Shown here: one piece after another, positions 37,428 through 46,760 of the stretch
How positions within the stretch are numbered: the first letter of the stretch is position 1
Layout of the letters: each line of letters opens with the position of its first letter
From: Pseudoteredinibacter isoporae
Lineage (GTDB): Bacteria > Pseudomonadota > Gammaproteobacteria > Pseudomonadales > Cellvibrionaceae
Assembly: GCF_011602085.1 (NCBI RefSeq)
Contig: NZ_JAAONY010000002.1
Span: forward strand, 496,001 to 560,000
Direction of reading: 5' to 3'
Length of the DNA stretch: 64,000 nt
Program-made: the position numbers and the translations under genes
Notes under the pieces: model-generated
Told to the model about the DNA's origin: nothing
The model's input: the letters and a program-made list of their open reading frames with translations, nothing else
Database searches by the model: none

Positions 37428-40400
37428 TCAGAATGCATCCACCGATTCAAACTGCGCAAGAGGATCAAAAGTCATCAGTTCTAATGAAGCGGCATCCAAT
37501 TGAGGGCCACCTGAAACCTGAGCACGACTTCCTTCTTCAAGGCTTGCAGCCATCATTTCTTCTTTCACCTCTACCTCTTCCTGTTCAAACAGATCACTTT
37601 CGGAGCCGCCCAGCACATCGTCGAGAGGCAAAGTAGCTTGATCCGAAAAATCCGTCGCCAGCATCAACGGCGTCTCATCGGCAAGCACCAAGTGATCATT
37701 TACTTGGACGTTCAGTGCTTTCGCCACATCTGACATTGAGGATGGAATGGAAGCTGATCGTGAAATGGCGAAGTCTGCCAAGACACCCAGATCGATAATC
37801 GGCGCTTCATTCACGTTAGTAACCTGGATCGTAAAGGACGCCTCCGAGCTTGTGCCGTTACTGGATGTCGACACCACAGTGATGCTATGTTCTGTCGCCG
37901 ACTCATAATCCAGACCTCCAGCGACAGAGACTTCACCCGTGTTCGCATCGATCTGAAAACGACCATCGGCATCATCACTGAGCGAGTAGCTCACCTGATC
38001 CGCTGGGTCGCCAGTAGCCGAAGCGATCAAACCCACTACTGTACCCACCGCACTGTTTTCCGCCACACTGTTTTCTCGAGGATCACGATCCGTGGTACTA
38101 CCCAACGGCACCAACTCAACAACATCAGCAACCGATACGGTAAATGTCGCTTCACTTTGGGTGCCATTACTGGACGTCGCGAGCACGACAATTTGATGAC
38201 TGATGTGTGATTCATAATCCAGATCACCGGCGACGGTAACCACACCGGATTCCGGATCAATGGCGAAGCGGCCACCGGCATCGTCAAGCAGAGAATAACT
38301 TACGATGTCGTTAGGACCACCCACCGCCAAAGCGGTAACACCAACAACGGTACCAACGGAACTATTTTCATCGACGGTATTATTGGAAATATCACTGTCG
38401 CTGACAGAACCCAGTGGTATTAATTCCTGTACATCGGAAACCTCTATCGAAAAGCTCGCCTCGCTTTGGGTTCCGTTACTGGACGTTGCTACAACCACAA
38501 TCTGATGACTGTTGTTGGATTCATAATCCAGATCACCTGCAACAGTAACCACGCCCGTATTTGGATCAATAGCAAAACGACCGCCAGCATTATCACCCAG
38601 GGTGTAGGTCACGGTATCGTTAGGTCCGGACACGGCTTGCGCGGTAATACCCACAACGGTTCCGACCGGACTGTTTTCTGCCACGCTATTGGTCGAAGCA
38701 TCTGCATCAGTCGCCGAAGCAACCGGTACCAGCTCCTGCACATCAGAAACCTGAATAGTGAACGAAGATTCGCTTTGCGTTCCATTACTGGATGTTGCAA
38801 CAACCGTGATCACATGACTCGTTTGCGCTTCGTAATCCAAATCTCCAGCAACGGTTACGACCCCTGAGCTGGCATCAATGGCAAAACGGCCATCGGCATT
38901 GTCGCTCAGCGAATACGTTACGGTGTCGTTCGGGCCACCTGCCGCCTGAGCCGTCACACCAACCACTGTGCCAACCGGGCTGTTTTCTGCCACGGTATTA
39001 TCACCGCCATCGCGATCAGTGACGTGGCCAACAGGAACGGGCAACAGTTCGTTAACATCAATCACATCGACGGTCAGTGTTTGTTGATCCGTTAGGCCGC
39101 CTTCGTCGGTAACGGTCACTGTTAACGTCACAGAAGTTTCAGTTTCATAATCCAGACTTTGATCATCTTTCAGTTTCAGAACACCGCCCACCACTTCGAA
39201 GCGAGCGTCATCAACGCTATAGGTTTCCTGACCCTGGCCATCCGGATCCTGAACTGCCACCGTCGCAATCTGTGCACCGGCCTGGTTTTCCTGAACCGCC
39301 AAAGTGTTGCTGGCGCCATTGCCATCAAAACTTTCTATCTTCAGGTTATCTATCGCCCAGGATTCATTTTCCAACCACTCGTTCAGAGTACTGCCGAGTC
39401 TTAACGTCAGCTGGTCCCCTGGTTGTTCAACCTCAATACGAACGGTATAGAGTTGATCTGTGACATAACCATTTGCGTATTGAGTAAAGCCGTGATCGGC
39501 ACTTGCGCCCTGTGGCTCCATCGACCAGCTCAACGAACCCTGAGTTCCTGACGTCGCACCGTCATCTCTTTGATGAGACAAAGAAGCAATTTCGACGCGC
39601 TCTCCATTCACTTCAACGACAAAGCTTTCTCCATCCCAGGAATCAAATTCATAAAGATTGAATTCGATGACGGCGCGATCAGCGCCACTTCCCAGAGCAA
39701 AGGTTTTCTCAGTAGAATCCGGGGCGTTACCCGTGAAAATATTAGGACCACCGAAGCGACCTAAAACAGTGCCGGTTGGAGATCCGCCATCGCTGGTGGT
39801 GTTATTACTCCAACCCGTCGCACCATTCTCGAAATCTTCTGTAATCGTAGTTATCGCCGTTGACGTTTGCTGGTCGCTGCCATTAATGAGCAAGGTGGGC
39901 GCCTCATTGGCGTTTCCAATGTTAATGGTGAAACTCGCCTCGCTTTGAGTGCCATTGCTGGACGTCGCGACGACCACAATGTTATGGCTGGACGCCGCTT
40001 CATAATCCAGATCACCCGCAACCGTTACCACACCGGTATCGCTATCAATCGCAAAGCGACCATCCGCATCTTCACTCAGAGAGTAGCTCACAGTGTCATT
40101 TGGACCACCCACCGCCAAAGCGGTCACACCGACAACAGACCCCACGGCGCTGTTTTCAGCAACGATATCGTCATTGCCATCGCTGTCACTGATGCTGCCC
40201 ACCGGCACGACGGGAACCTGTTCATTGACATCAATCACTGCAATCGTCAGGGTTTGCTGATCCGTTAAGCCGCCTTCATCGGTGACGGTCACAGTCAGAG
40301 TGACAGAGGTTTCGGCTTCATAATCGAGGCTTTGACCATCTTTCAGTTTCAGAACACCGCCCACCACTTCAAAACGGGCGTCATCGACACGATAACTTTC

Positions 40401-43193
40401 CTGGCCTTGGCCATCCGGGTCTTGAACCGCTACCGTAGCGATATGCGCACCGGCCTGGTTTTCCTGAACGGCTAAGCTATGGTTCGCGCCATTCCCGTCA
40501 AAGCTCTGGATGCGTAAATTATCGATACCCCAGGACTCATTGCTTACAGCCTCATCCAATGTGCTGCTGAGTTTCAAATTCAGCTCATCGCCCGGCTGTT
40601 GAATTTCGATACGAACCGTATGAATCTGGTCACCGTCGTTATACTGCGACCAACCATTTGTGAAACCCAGATGCGCACTTGGACCATGAGTGACGAGGGA
40701 CCAACTGATGTTCCCCTGAGAACCTGAGTTATCTTCACTGTCACGATAAATCGACAGCGGTATTTCGATACGCTCGCCGTTCACTTCAACAATGAAGTTT
40801 TCACCATCCCAGGAATCGATCTCATATAAATTGAATTCAACAACAGCACTCTCGGCACCGCTGCCCAATGAGAATGTTTTTTCGACTACATCGTTTATCT
40901 TACCCGTCCAGATGTTTCCGGCACCCTGGCCAAAGCGTCCCAGGAAGTTTCCAAAATGGACACCACCATCAGTAGTCGTATTATTACTCCAGCCACTGGC
41001 ATCGTTTTCAAAATCTTCGGTAATGAGGGTCGTTGCCCCCACCTGATCGCTGCCATTGACCAACAAAGTAGGCGCGTCATTGGCATCAGCAATATTGACG
41101 GTAAAACTTGCTTCGCTGCGAGTGCCATTGCTGGAGGTGGCGACCACAACAATGTTGTGGCTGGACGCCGTTTCATAGTCCAATTCACCGGCAACGGTGA
41201 CAACACCTGTATCGCCATCAATAGTGAAACGACCATCCGCATCCTCACTCAAGGAATAAGTCACGGTGTCATTAGGACCTGCGACGGCCAGAGCGGTAAC
41301 TCCAACAACCGAACCAACGGTGCTGTTTTCAGCCACAGTGTTATCACGGCTATCGCTGTCGCTGACACTTCCGACCGGCACCAACTCATTAACGTCGATT
41401 ACACCAATGGTCAGAGTTTGCTGGTCTGTTAAACCACCTTCGTCAGTGACGGTAACGGTTAGGGTGACCGAGCTTTCCGTTTCATAGTCCAGGCTCTGGC
41501 CATCCTTAAGCTTCAGAACACCGCCGACCACTTCAAAGCGGGAATCACTAACGCTATAGGTTTCCTGGCCCTGACCATCCTGATCCTGAACAGCCACCGT
41601 TGCGATGTGGGCACCGGCCTGGTTCTCCTGAACCGCCAGGCTGTTACTGCCGCCATGACTATCGAAGCTCTGGATACGAAGATTGTCGATACCCCAGGAT
41701 TCATTCTCGACCCACTCATCCAAAGAACTGCTGAGTTTCAATGTCAGCTGATCACTAGGTTGTTGAACTTCGATTCGGACCGTATGAATCTGATCGGTTC
41801 CCTGAATATACCAGGCGTTTGTGAAACCCAGATTAGACGCTGGCCCTTGAGGAACCAGTGACCAGCTTACTGAACCCTGAGTACCTGAATTCGCCTCATC
41901 GTCTCGCGTATAGGACAACGGTATTTCAATACGCTCACCATTCACGTCGATGATAAAATTTTCATTGTCCCAAGAATCGATCTCATAAAGATCAAATTCG
42001 ATGACCGCGCTTTCTGCGCCACTCCCCAGGGCAAAGGTTTTTTCTACCGCATCCGGGCCACCACCGAAAATTCCGCCACCACTGAAACGACCAAGAAAAT
42101 TGCTCAGGCTCGCACCACCGTCCGTAGTGTTGTTATTGCTCCAACCCGTTGTACCACTCTCAAAGTCTTCCGTAATTGTATTAGTGCTGCCTTGTTGACT
42201 GCGACCGTTAACAAGTAAGGTCGGTGCATCATTTTCATCCGCAATGTTGACTGTAAAAGACGCTTCACTTCGAGTGCCATTACTGGAAATCGCCACCACG
42301 ACAATCTCGTAGCTTGATGCGGTTTCATAGTCCAATTCACCGGCAACGGTGACAACGCCCGTTGTACCGTTAATGGAAAAGCGGCCATCGGCATCTTCAC
42401 TCAGGGAATAGCTAATCGTGTCGTTTGGGTCACCTACCGCCAGAGCGGTTACTCCGACAACGGTTCCAACCACACTGTTTTCGACGACGCTATTATCCTC
42501 GGCATTGCTGTCGCTGATATCACTTACAGGAACAATTTCCTCTACGTCGCCAACGGGGATAATGTAGCTCGCTTCGCTAGAGGAACCATCACTCGAAGTG
42601 GCACGTACCGTAATTTCATGATGTTCCGCAGTTTCATAATCCAACTCACCCGCCAAGGTCACCAGGCCGGTCGTCGGGTCGATGGTGAACAAGCCATCTG
42701 CGTCATCCACCAACTCGTAGGACACCTGGTCACCAGCATCTGGATCAACGGCATTAACCTTGACACCAACTTCGGAACCGATAGCGCTGTCCTCAGGAAC
42801 AGGAACCATTGTGAGAATTTGGTTTTCGATACTGCTTACCGTTTCAGCAATATCCAGCACCACTACCTTGACGTTCAGAGAGCTTGATAAACCACCCGCA
42901 TCAGTAACGGTAACGGTTAACGGCAATTCCGCATCCAATTCATAATTCAGACTCGCGCCATCTTTCAGTTTCAAAACACTACCAACAACCTCAAAACGGT
43001 CATCGCTGACGGTATAACTGTGGGTATCGCCTTTATCAGGATCCGTCACCCCAAGCTGAACGACCTTTGCGCCAGCGTCATTTTCTTTGATTTCAAACGT
43101 TGGCACCGATGGCGTTGCAGGTTTATTGCCACCCGAAATCAACTCCGGATTCACGAGAGCATTCTTGTTGGTTTGAGAAACATTGTCTGTCAT
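37428..43193 (-). CDS. Giant cadherin-repeat protein, probable type I secretion substrate
   Basis: The ATG at 43193 follows GGAAGGAACG and gives 1921 residues. No signal peptide: it begins MTDNVSQTNKNALVNP. The body is a chain of about 12 cadherin-like domains with typical DxNDAP/DVNE boundaries and DYE motifs (ELDYETASSH; SLDYE), plus three copies of a beta-rich module opening ITEDFE and closing NESWGIDNLRIQSFD that resembles jelly-roll ligand-binding domains. The last 100 residues contain LPLDDVLGGSESDLF and an acidic, hydrophobic end (LELMTFDPLAQFESVDAF), which fits a C-terminal type I secretion signal. No RTX nonapeptides and no transporter genes are in the window. Likely a Ca2+-dependent surface or biofilm adhesin. 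Confidence 0.85.
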   Translation of the reverse strand: MTDNVSQTNKNALVNPELISGGNKPATPSVPTFEIKENDAGAKVVQLGVTDPDKGDTHSYTVSDDRFEVVGSVLKLKDGASLNYELDAELPLTVTVTDAGGLSSSLNVKVVVLDIAETVSSIENQILTMVPVPEDSAIGSEVGVKVNAVDPDAGDQVSYELVDDADGLFTIDPTTGLVTLAGELDYETAEHHEITVRATSSDGSSSEASYIIPVGDVEEIVPVSDISDSNAEDNSVVENSVVGTVVGVTALAVGDPNDTISYSLSEDADGRFSINGTTGVVTVAGELDYETASSYEIVVVAISSNGTRSEASFTVNIADENDAPTLLVNGRSQQGSTNTITEDFESGTTGWSNNNTTDGGASLSNFLGRFSGGGIFGGGPDAVEKTFALGSGAESAVIEFDLYEIDSWDNENFIIDVNGERIEIPLSYTRDDEANSGTQGSVSWSLVPQGPASNLGFTNAWYIQGTDQIHTVRIEVQQPSDQLTLKLSSSLDEWVENESWGIDNLRIQSFDSHGGSNSLAVQENQAGAHIATVAVQDQDGQGQETYSVSDSRFEVVGGVLKLKDGQSLDYETESSVTLTVTVTDEGGLTDQQTLTIGVIDVNELVPVGSVSDSDSRDNTVAENSTVGSVVGVTALAVAGPNDTVTYSLSEDADGRFTIDGDTGVVTVAGELDYETASSHNIVVVATSSNGTRSEASFTVNIADANDAPTLLVNGSDQVGATTLITEDFENDASGWSNNTTTDGGVHFGNFLGRFGQGAGNIWTGKINDVVEKTFSLGSGAESAVVEFNLYEIDSWDGENFIVEVNGERIEIPLSIYRDSEDNSGSQGNISWSLVTHGPSAHLGFTNGWSQYNDGDQIHTVRIEIQQPGDELNLKLSSTLDEAVSNESWGIDNLRIQSFDGNGANHSLAVQENQAGAHIATVAVQDPDGQGQESYRVDDARFEVVGGVLKLKDGQSLDYEAETSVTLTVTVTDEGGLTDQQTLTIAVIDVNEQVPVVPVGSISDSDGNDDIVAENSAVGSVVGVTALAVGGPNDTVSYSLSEDADGRFAIDSDTGVVTVAGDLDYEAASSHNIVVVATSSNGTQSEASFTINIGNANEAPTLLINGSDQQTSTAITTITEDFENGATGWSNNTTSDGGSPTGTVLGRFGGPNIFTGNAPDSTEKTFALGSGADRAVIEFNLYEFDSWDGESFVVEVNGERVEIASLSHQRDDGATSGTQGSLSWSMEPQGASADHGFTQYANGYVTDQLYTVRIEVEQPGDQLTLRLGSTLNEWLENESWAIDNLKIESFDGNGASNTLAVQENQAGAQIATVAVQDPDGQGQETYSVDDARFEVVGGVLKLKDDQSLDYETETSVTLTVTVTDEGGLTDQQTLTVDVIDVNELLPVPVGHVTDRDGGDNTVAENSPVGTVVGVTAQAAGGPNDTVTYSLSDNADGRFAIDASSGVVTVAGDLDYEAQTSHVITVVATSSNGTQSESSFTIQVSDVQELVPVASATDADASTNSVAENSPVGTVVGITAQAVSGPNDTVTYTLGDNAGGRFAIDPNTGVVTVAGDLDYESNNSHQIVVVATSSNGTQSEASFSIEVSDVQELIPLGSVSDSDISNNTVDENSSVGTVVGVTALAVGGPNDIVSYSLLDDAGGRFAIDPESGVVTVAGDLDYESHISHQIVVLATSSNGTQSEATFTVSVADVVELVPLGSTTDRDPRENSVAENSAVGTVVGLIASATGDPADQVSYSLSDDADGRFQIDANTGEVSVAGGLDYESATEHSITVVSTSSNGTSSEASFTIQVTNVNEAPIIDLGVLADFAISRSASIPSSMSDVAKALNVQVNDHLVLADETPLMLATDFSDQATLPLDDVLGGSESDLFEQEEVEVKEEMMAASLEEGSRAQVSGGPQLDAASLELMTFDPLAQFESVDAF
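39040..42230 (-). repeat. Three copies of a ~1.17-kb jelly-roll + cadherin supermodule
   Basis: Copies start near 42230, 41075 and 39905. Each encodes TLLVNG, the ITEDFE...WGIDNL module of about 180 residues, then a SLAVQENQAG cadherin domain and, in the first two, a further SDSD-type cadherin domain. Long tracts are nearly identical between copies, for example around 41640, 40470 and 39300, so the amplification is recent or homogenised by recombination. Such tracts can cause copy-number change and assembly error. Confidence 0.85.
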
Positions 43194-43404
43194 TTTCGTT
43201 CCTTCCATTGTAAATAATTTGAGCATGACCCTAATCCCCAGAAACGAAGTTTCAAACGTGACGTAACTGTGCGGGACAAACGCGTCAGGAGGTCATCCGA
43301 AAACACAAGGAAACCCACCCCGACGAGCATGGCATTAAACCCAAATTGTCACCCCATTCCTCCTTTTAACTTTTCCAAAGTGGAAGAAAGATTAAAGAAA
43401 TCCA

Positions 43405-44073
43405 CTAGCTTGACGACCACTCGTGCAGCAATCGTTTGTAGGCAACATTGATACGATCCAGAGAAACCAGGCATCGAGGATCAGCTTTCAGCTCACGCTG
43501 TGACGCACCGAGTAACTGCAACACATAACGATGCGCCGCATTTGGAACCCAACTTTGAACATGATTCTTTGCAAGACACAATCGCCCTTCCTTGACGGCC
43601 TGAATCTCAAGCAACGCACCGACCGGATAGAGCACCGCCATACCCGGCCCAAGACGAACACAACGCTGCCATCCGTTATAGCGAATGCTGATCGCACCAC
43701 CCTGATACTCTTTTTCATCGGAGAGGCATAGAATGCAGGCGATATCCGCTCGCGTTTGAGAACCTTCTTTTAAGGGGGATTCGATATGCGGTATCACTTT
43801 CTGCCCAATCGACAGCCCCAGCCACCCGAACGGAGAAAGTCGGCGACCAAAACTGTAGGACTGGACTTTGGAATTGCTTTTTAACTCGTGCAGCAACAAG
43901 TGATTTAACGCCCTCCGAAGGGAAATCGCTCCTCGCCAAAGATGCCGATCAAAAGAGACATCAAACAGCAATGATGGCGTGCCCGACACAGGCTGCCAAT
44001 TTCCTTTTGATATTGCTGCACGAACCCGAGCCAATGTTGGCCGATCCAAAACCTGGCAGATTTGAATAGACAC
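43405..44073 (-). CDS. PKHD-type (PiuC-like) Fe(II)/2-oxoglutarate dioxygenase homologue with altered metal site
   Basis: The protein has 222 residues, starting at a GTG with GGAGGG upstream. VIPHIESPLKEGSQTRADIA, YQGGAISI, VRLGPGMAVLYPVGALLEIQ and NHVQSWV follow the order of PKHD-type hydroxylases (HVDN-x-x; Y-x-GGEL; YPSSSLHRVxPVxxGxR; WxQS). The H-x-D metal motif is H-I-E, and the distal His of S-L-H-x-V aligns with Leu, so Fe(II) binding is doubtful. It lies upstream of the giant cadherin protein on the same strand, 211 bp apart. It may be a pseudoenzyme or use a different ligand set. Confidence 0.7.
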   Translation of the reverse strand: MSIQICQVLDRPTLARVRAAISKGNWQPVSGTPSLLFDVSFDRHLWRGAISLRRALNHLLLHELKSNSKVQSYSFGRRLSPFGWLGLSIGQKVIPHIESPLKEGSQTRADIACILCLSDEKEYQGGAISIRYNGWQRCVRLGPGMAVLYPVGALLEIQAVKEGRLCLAKNHVQSWVPNAAHRYVLQLLGASQRELKADPRCLVSLDRINVAYKRLLHEWSSS

Positions 44074-44391
44074 CTACCCTCCTATCAAACGCTTTGAGGT
44101 TGAAAAAGGAGCGCAGTTAAGCAGTTGGAGTGACCCGCCACCAGAAAAAAGCTTCCTCGCGCCAGAGCGAGTTAATGCTTGCCAGGCATCAATCAATGCT
44201 GCCCGGCCGTCAAATAGTTTTCAACATCACCCGTTCAATCGCGACACTGAAAATATGAATAATGGATAAGGAATCGATAAGAATGGATGACAGCAAATAT
44301 GGTAGGCGCGAAAAAATCAGCTTTTTATTTTGGTCAAGTGAGCCACGCGCCCCGAGATGACGGGGCGACAGTGTGAATGATATCTTTTCTG
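44074..44391. other. Intergenic region between hmp and the dioxygenase-like gene
   Basis: It contains a GC hairpin, CGCCCCG-AGATGA-CGGGGCG (44348-44367), 25 bp after the hmp stop on the minus strand. This may stop hmp transcription although no T tract follows immediately. Nothing else is recognised. Confidence 0.45.
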
Positions 44392-45624
44392 CTACAGGCT
44401 TTCATGGGGACCGAACACTTCATAGTGAACGCGCTCTTCCTCAACCCCAAGGTCCAGTAACTGTTGTTTAACAAAGGCCATAAATGGCACAGGGCCGCAA
44501 ACATAGAAATGCGCGCTCTCCAGATGAAGATCGTCACGAACCGAAGACAGATCCATCATATTCGAATGACACTGAAAGCCGTCAACGGAACACGCCGAGT
44601 TATTCTCCGCGCGTTCTTCTCCTTCCAAATACCATACATGGCCTTGCCAGCCCCATTGTTTTCCGTGCGCACTGCCCAGAATATCCGACACAGCGTCTTT
44701 AAAAGAATGCTCACCGGCGTGGTTGCAGGCATGGAGATAACTAAGCCCCTGGCCAACCTGATGTTCATAAAGAGTTTCCAGCATGGATTGCATGGGCGTT
44801 AATCCAACCCCCGCGCTGATCAGAACGGTCGGAGCCTGGCGATCAACAAAATGAAAATCACCACAAGGGGGACGAATGATCACTTCATCACCGGTCTGCA
44901 ACTCGTCGTGCAAATAGTTGGACACCATGCCGGGATGATCCATACCTTCTCGCTTAACAGAAATCTGATAACGACGGCCATCAGATCGACCTGACAGGGA
45001 ATATTGGCGAATCTCGATATTTTCCGATTTCGAAGGTTTAACTTCGAGCCCCAGATATTGGCCTGGAAGAAAATCCATCACCGGAGCACCATCCACCGGC
45101 TCAAACACAAAGCTTTTTACCAGTTTGGATTCGCTACGCTTTTCGCGAAGCCGGAATACCCGCTTCCCTCTCCAGCCACCCGTGTCATCTTCACCTTGCT
45201 GATAGATACTCTCCTCACGCTGAATAAAAATATTGGCGAGCAAACCGTAGGCTTCCACCCAGGCCGTTTCGACCTCCGGAGTAAAGGCTTCGCCGGTCAA
45301 TTCCCGGAGCGTTTCAATTAAGTGATGCCCTACAATGTCGTATTGCTCGGGCTGAATACCAAAACTGCTGTGCTTGTGTGCTATGCGTTCTACAGCGCCT
45401 TTAAGCACTTCGAGATTTTCAATATTTTTCGCGTAGCCGGCAATTGCATCATAGAGCGCCGCACGTTGACGGCCCGAACGCTGATGGCTCATATTGAACA
45501 CATCTTGCAGTTCCGGGTTGTGTAAAAACATCCTGCGGTAAAAATGATCGGTTAAAATATCACTTGCACCCTCGATCAATGGAATGGTCGATTTGACCAC
45601 CTGAATAGTATGTTCACTCAGCAT
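44392..45624 (-). CDS. hmp: Flavohaemoprotein, nitric oxide dioxygenase
   Basis: This 410-residue protein turns NO and O2 into nitrate using NAD(P)H. An N-terminal globin domain (residues 1-140; IAHKHSSFGIQPEQYDIVGH includes the proximal haem region) is followed by a ferredoxin-reductase FAD domain (RQYSLSGRSDGRRYQISVKR; GMVSNYLHD) and an NAD domain (VLISAGVGLTPMQSMLE; FYVCGPVPFM). All expected blocks are present at normal length. It sits downstream of the ppyR-like gene, and the NsrR sites beyond that gene probably control both. Confidence 0.96.
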   Translation of the reverse strand: MLSEHTIQVVKSTIPLIEGASDILTDHFYRRMFLHNPELQDVFNMSHQRSGRQRAALYDAIAGYAKNIENLEVLKGAVERIAHKHSSFGIQPEQYDIVGHHLIETLRELTGEAFTPEVETAWVEAYGLLANIFIQREESIYQQGEDDTGGWRGKRVFRLREKRSESKLVKSFVFEPVDGAPVMDFLPGQYLGLEVKPSKSENIEIRQYSLSGRSDGRRYQISVKREGMDHPGMVSNYLHDELQTGDEVIIRPPCGDFHFVDRQAPTVLISAGVGLTPMQSMLETLYEHQVGQGLSYLHACNHAGEHSFKDAVSDILGSAHGKQWGWQGHVWYLEGEERAENNSACSVDGFQCHSNMMDLSSVRDDLHLESAHFYVCGPVPFMAFVKQQLLDLGVEEERVHYEVFGPHESL

Positions 45625-45734
45625 ACAAAAGAATCCTTACGAAACGATAATACAGCTGCCCTTCTCTCGACATCTGGGCTAGTGGTCAGAATGTCTATCG
45701 GACAACCCCAAGCTGGGGGATGAAAAGCCACGGC

Positions 45735-46007
45735 TTAAAAATCGCGACTTCCAAAGAATTTCAATGCAATACAGCGCAGGAGATAGCCTATCTTGAGCAA
45801 GCCCGCGCAAATCACGGTTGTGGTGTGCCAGAAAATGAGCGTCGCAATTGACAGAGACTGCTCAAAGCCGTAGCTCAGCACCACGGAAACGAGAATACTT
45901 CCCGTGGCAACCAACATAATCCAGTTCCCGAGAATCAGAGCCCACTGGTGAGCCCGAATTTCGTTGGATTCATGAATGTCTTTCGGCATCCAGAGTTGTC
46001 GATACAT
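45735..46007 (-). CDS. PpyR-like small membrane protein
   Basis: The start ATG at 46007 has GGGAGAGG upstream and gives 90 residues. A soluble MYRQLWMPKDIHESNEIRAH N-terminus precedes two membrane segments (WALILGNWIMLVATGSILVSVV and SLSIATLIFWHTTTVICAGLL). It resembles PpyR of Pseudomonas, whose gene is next to fhp (hmp) and its regulator. The role in nitric-oxide response is not established. It is probably co-transcribed with hmp. Confidence 0.65.
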   Translation of the reverse strand: MYRQLWMPKDIHESNEIRAHQWALILGNWIMLVATGSILVSVVLSYGFEQSLSIATLIFWHTTTVICAGLLKIGYLLRCIALKFFGSRDF

Positions 46008-46059
46008 AGCACCTCTCCCGGATTTGAAGCGATTTTGATGCAAACCTCACATCACCCCA

Positions 46060-46082
46060 AAGATGCAAGTTACATACATCTT
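46060..46082. promoter_or_regulatory. NsrR operator, site 1
   Basis: A 23-bp dyad with AAGATG at the left end and CATCTT at the right and an 11-bp centre (CAAGTTACATA) matches the AAGATGC...GCATCTT consensus of NsrR. It lies 53 bp upstream of the ppyR-like start. Confidence 0.85.
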
Positions 46083-46084
46083 TA

Positions 46085-46107
46085 AAGATGCATGTTACAT
46101 GCTTTTT
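46085..46107. promoter_or_regulatory. NsrR operator, site 2
   Basis: A second 23-bp element begins AAGATGCATG and ends ACATGCTTTTT; its left half matches the NsrR consensus perfectly and its right half imperfectly. It is shifted 25 bp from site 1, so two dimers would sit on nearly the same DNA face. It overlaps the expected -35 region of nsrR. Confidence 0.75.
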
Positions 46108-46121
46108 ATAAACGGTCAAGC

Positions 46122-46127
46122 TATAAT
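46122..46127 (+). promoter_or_regulatory. -10 box of nsrR
   Basis: A perfect TATAAT sits 28 bp before the nsrR start codon. No good -35 is seen at 17 bp; that position falls in NsrR site 2, consistent with autorepression. Confidence 0.55.
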
Positions 46128-46154
46128 TAGGCCATACAAACAGGAGGACATTAT

Positions 46155-46583
46155 TTGCAGCTCACAAAACACACCGACTACGCTTTTCGAATCTTGACGT
46201 ATGTGGCCTCTATGACCGAGGAAAAAACCACCATACAGAAGATATCCCTGTCTCTGGATATCTCGAAAAATCACTTAATGAAGATCGTGAATCGAATGGC
46301 TTCAGAGGGGTGGATCGACGCGAGCCGAGGGAAAAACGGCGGCATAAAGCTCGGAATTCCTCCCGAGACCCTGTCTCTGAGAGAAGTGGTTGAAGTTATG
46401 GAACAGACACTTGCGCCAGTAAACTGCGACTCACCCCTGTGTACCTTGAACCCCCACTGCCAACTGAAAGGCATTCTTCACGATGCGCAACAAGCCTTCA
46501 TGCAGCATCTGGGCAAATATACCCTGGCTGATTTAATCAAAAAGCCAATGCCTAATCTTATCCACGCCTTGGAACTGGCCTGA
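46155..46583 (+). CDS. nsrR: Rrf2-family nitric-oxide-sensing repressor NsrR
   Basis: The TTG start follows AGGAGG at ideal spacing; the protein has 142 residues. An N-terminal winged HTH (LTKHTDYAFRILTYVA; ISKNHLMKIVNRMA) is followed by the cluster-binding motif C-x5-C-x5-C in NCDSPLCTLNPHCQLKG. NsrR holds an Fe-S cluster destroyed by NO, releasing repression of hmp. The divergent operators and neighbouring hmp support the call. Confidence 0.95.
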   Translation: MQLTKHTDYAFRILTYVASMTEEKTTIQKISLSLDISKNHLMKIVNRMASEGWIDASRGKNGGIKLGIPPETLSLREVVEVMEQTLAPVNCDSPLCTLNPHCQLKGILHDAQQAFMQHLGKYTLADLIKKPMPNLIHALELA

Positions 46584-46666
46584 GCTTCAAGCTTTCTGCT
46601 CTACCATCGAGATTCAAACATTTTTCTCCAGCGCTCGGGCAACACCAGCAGCGTCAACCTAGATAG

Positions 46667-46693
46667 AAACCTATTATTTTCAAAAATAGGTTT
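46667..46693. promoter_or_regulatory. Palindrome upstream of the CPAC redoxin gene
   Basis: AAACCTAT and ATAGGTTT form a perfect 8-bp inverted repeat with an 11-nt AT-rich spacer, 67 bp before the start codon. It may be an operator, or a terminator-like hairpin for nsrR. The MarR palindrome nearby has a different sequence. Confidence 0.4.
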
Positions 46694-46760
46694 ACGCTCA
46701 CAGGCAAAGCGATTGCCATGATCAACTTCCCTCAACAGATTCTTTTGACGGGAGATAACC

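Noticed and set aside
37428-37900. RTX calcium repeats in the cadherin giant's C-terminus
   Set aside because: No GGxGxDxUx nonapeptides are present; only an acidic tail with DVLGGSESDLF.
37428-43193. Possible CRISPR or VNTR array because of repeated sequence
   Set aside because: The repeats are 1.17-kb coding modules in frame, not short repeats with spacers.
37887-43217. Plus-strand frames opposite the cadherin gene
   Set aside because: They are antisense and repeat with the modules.
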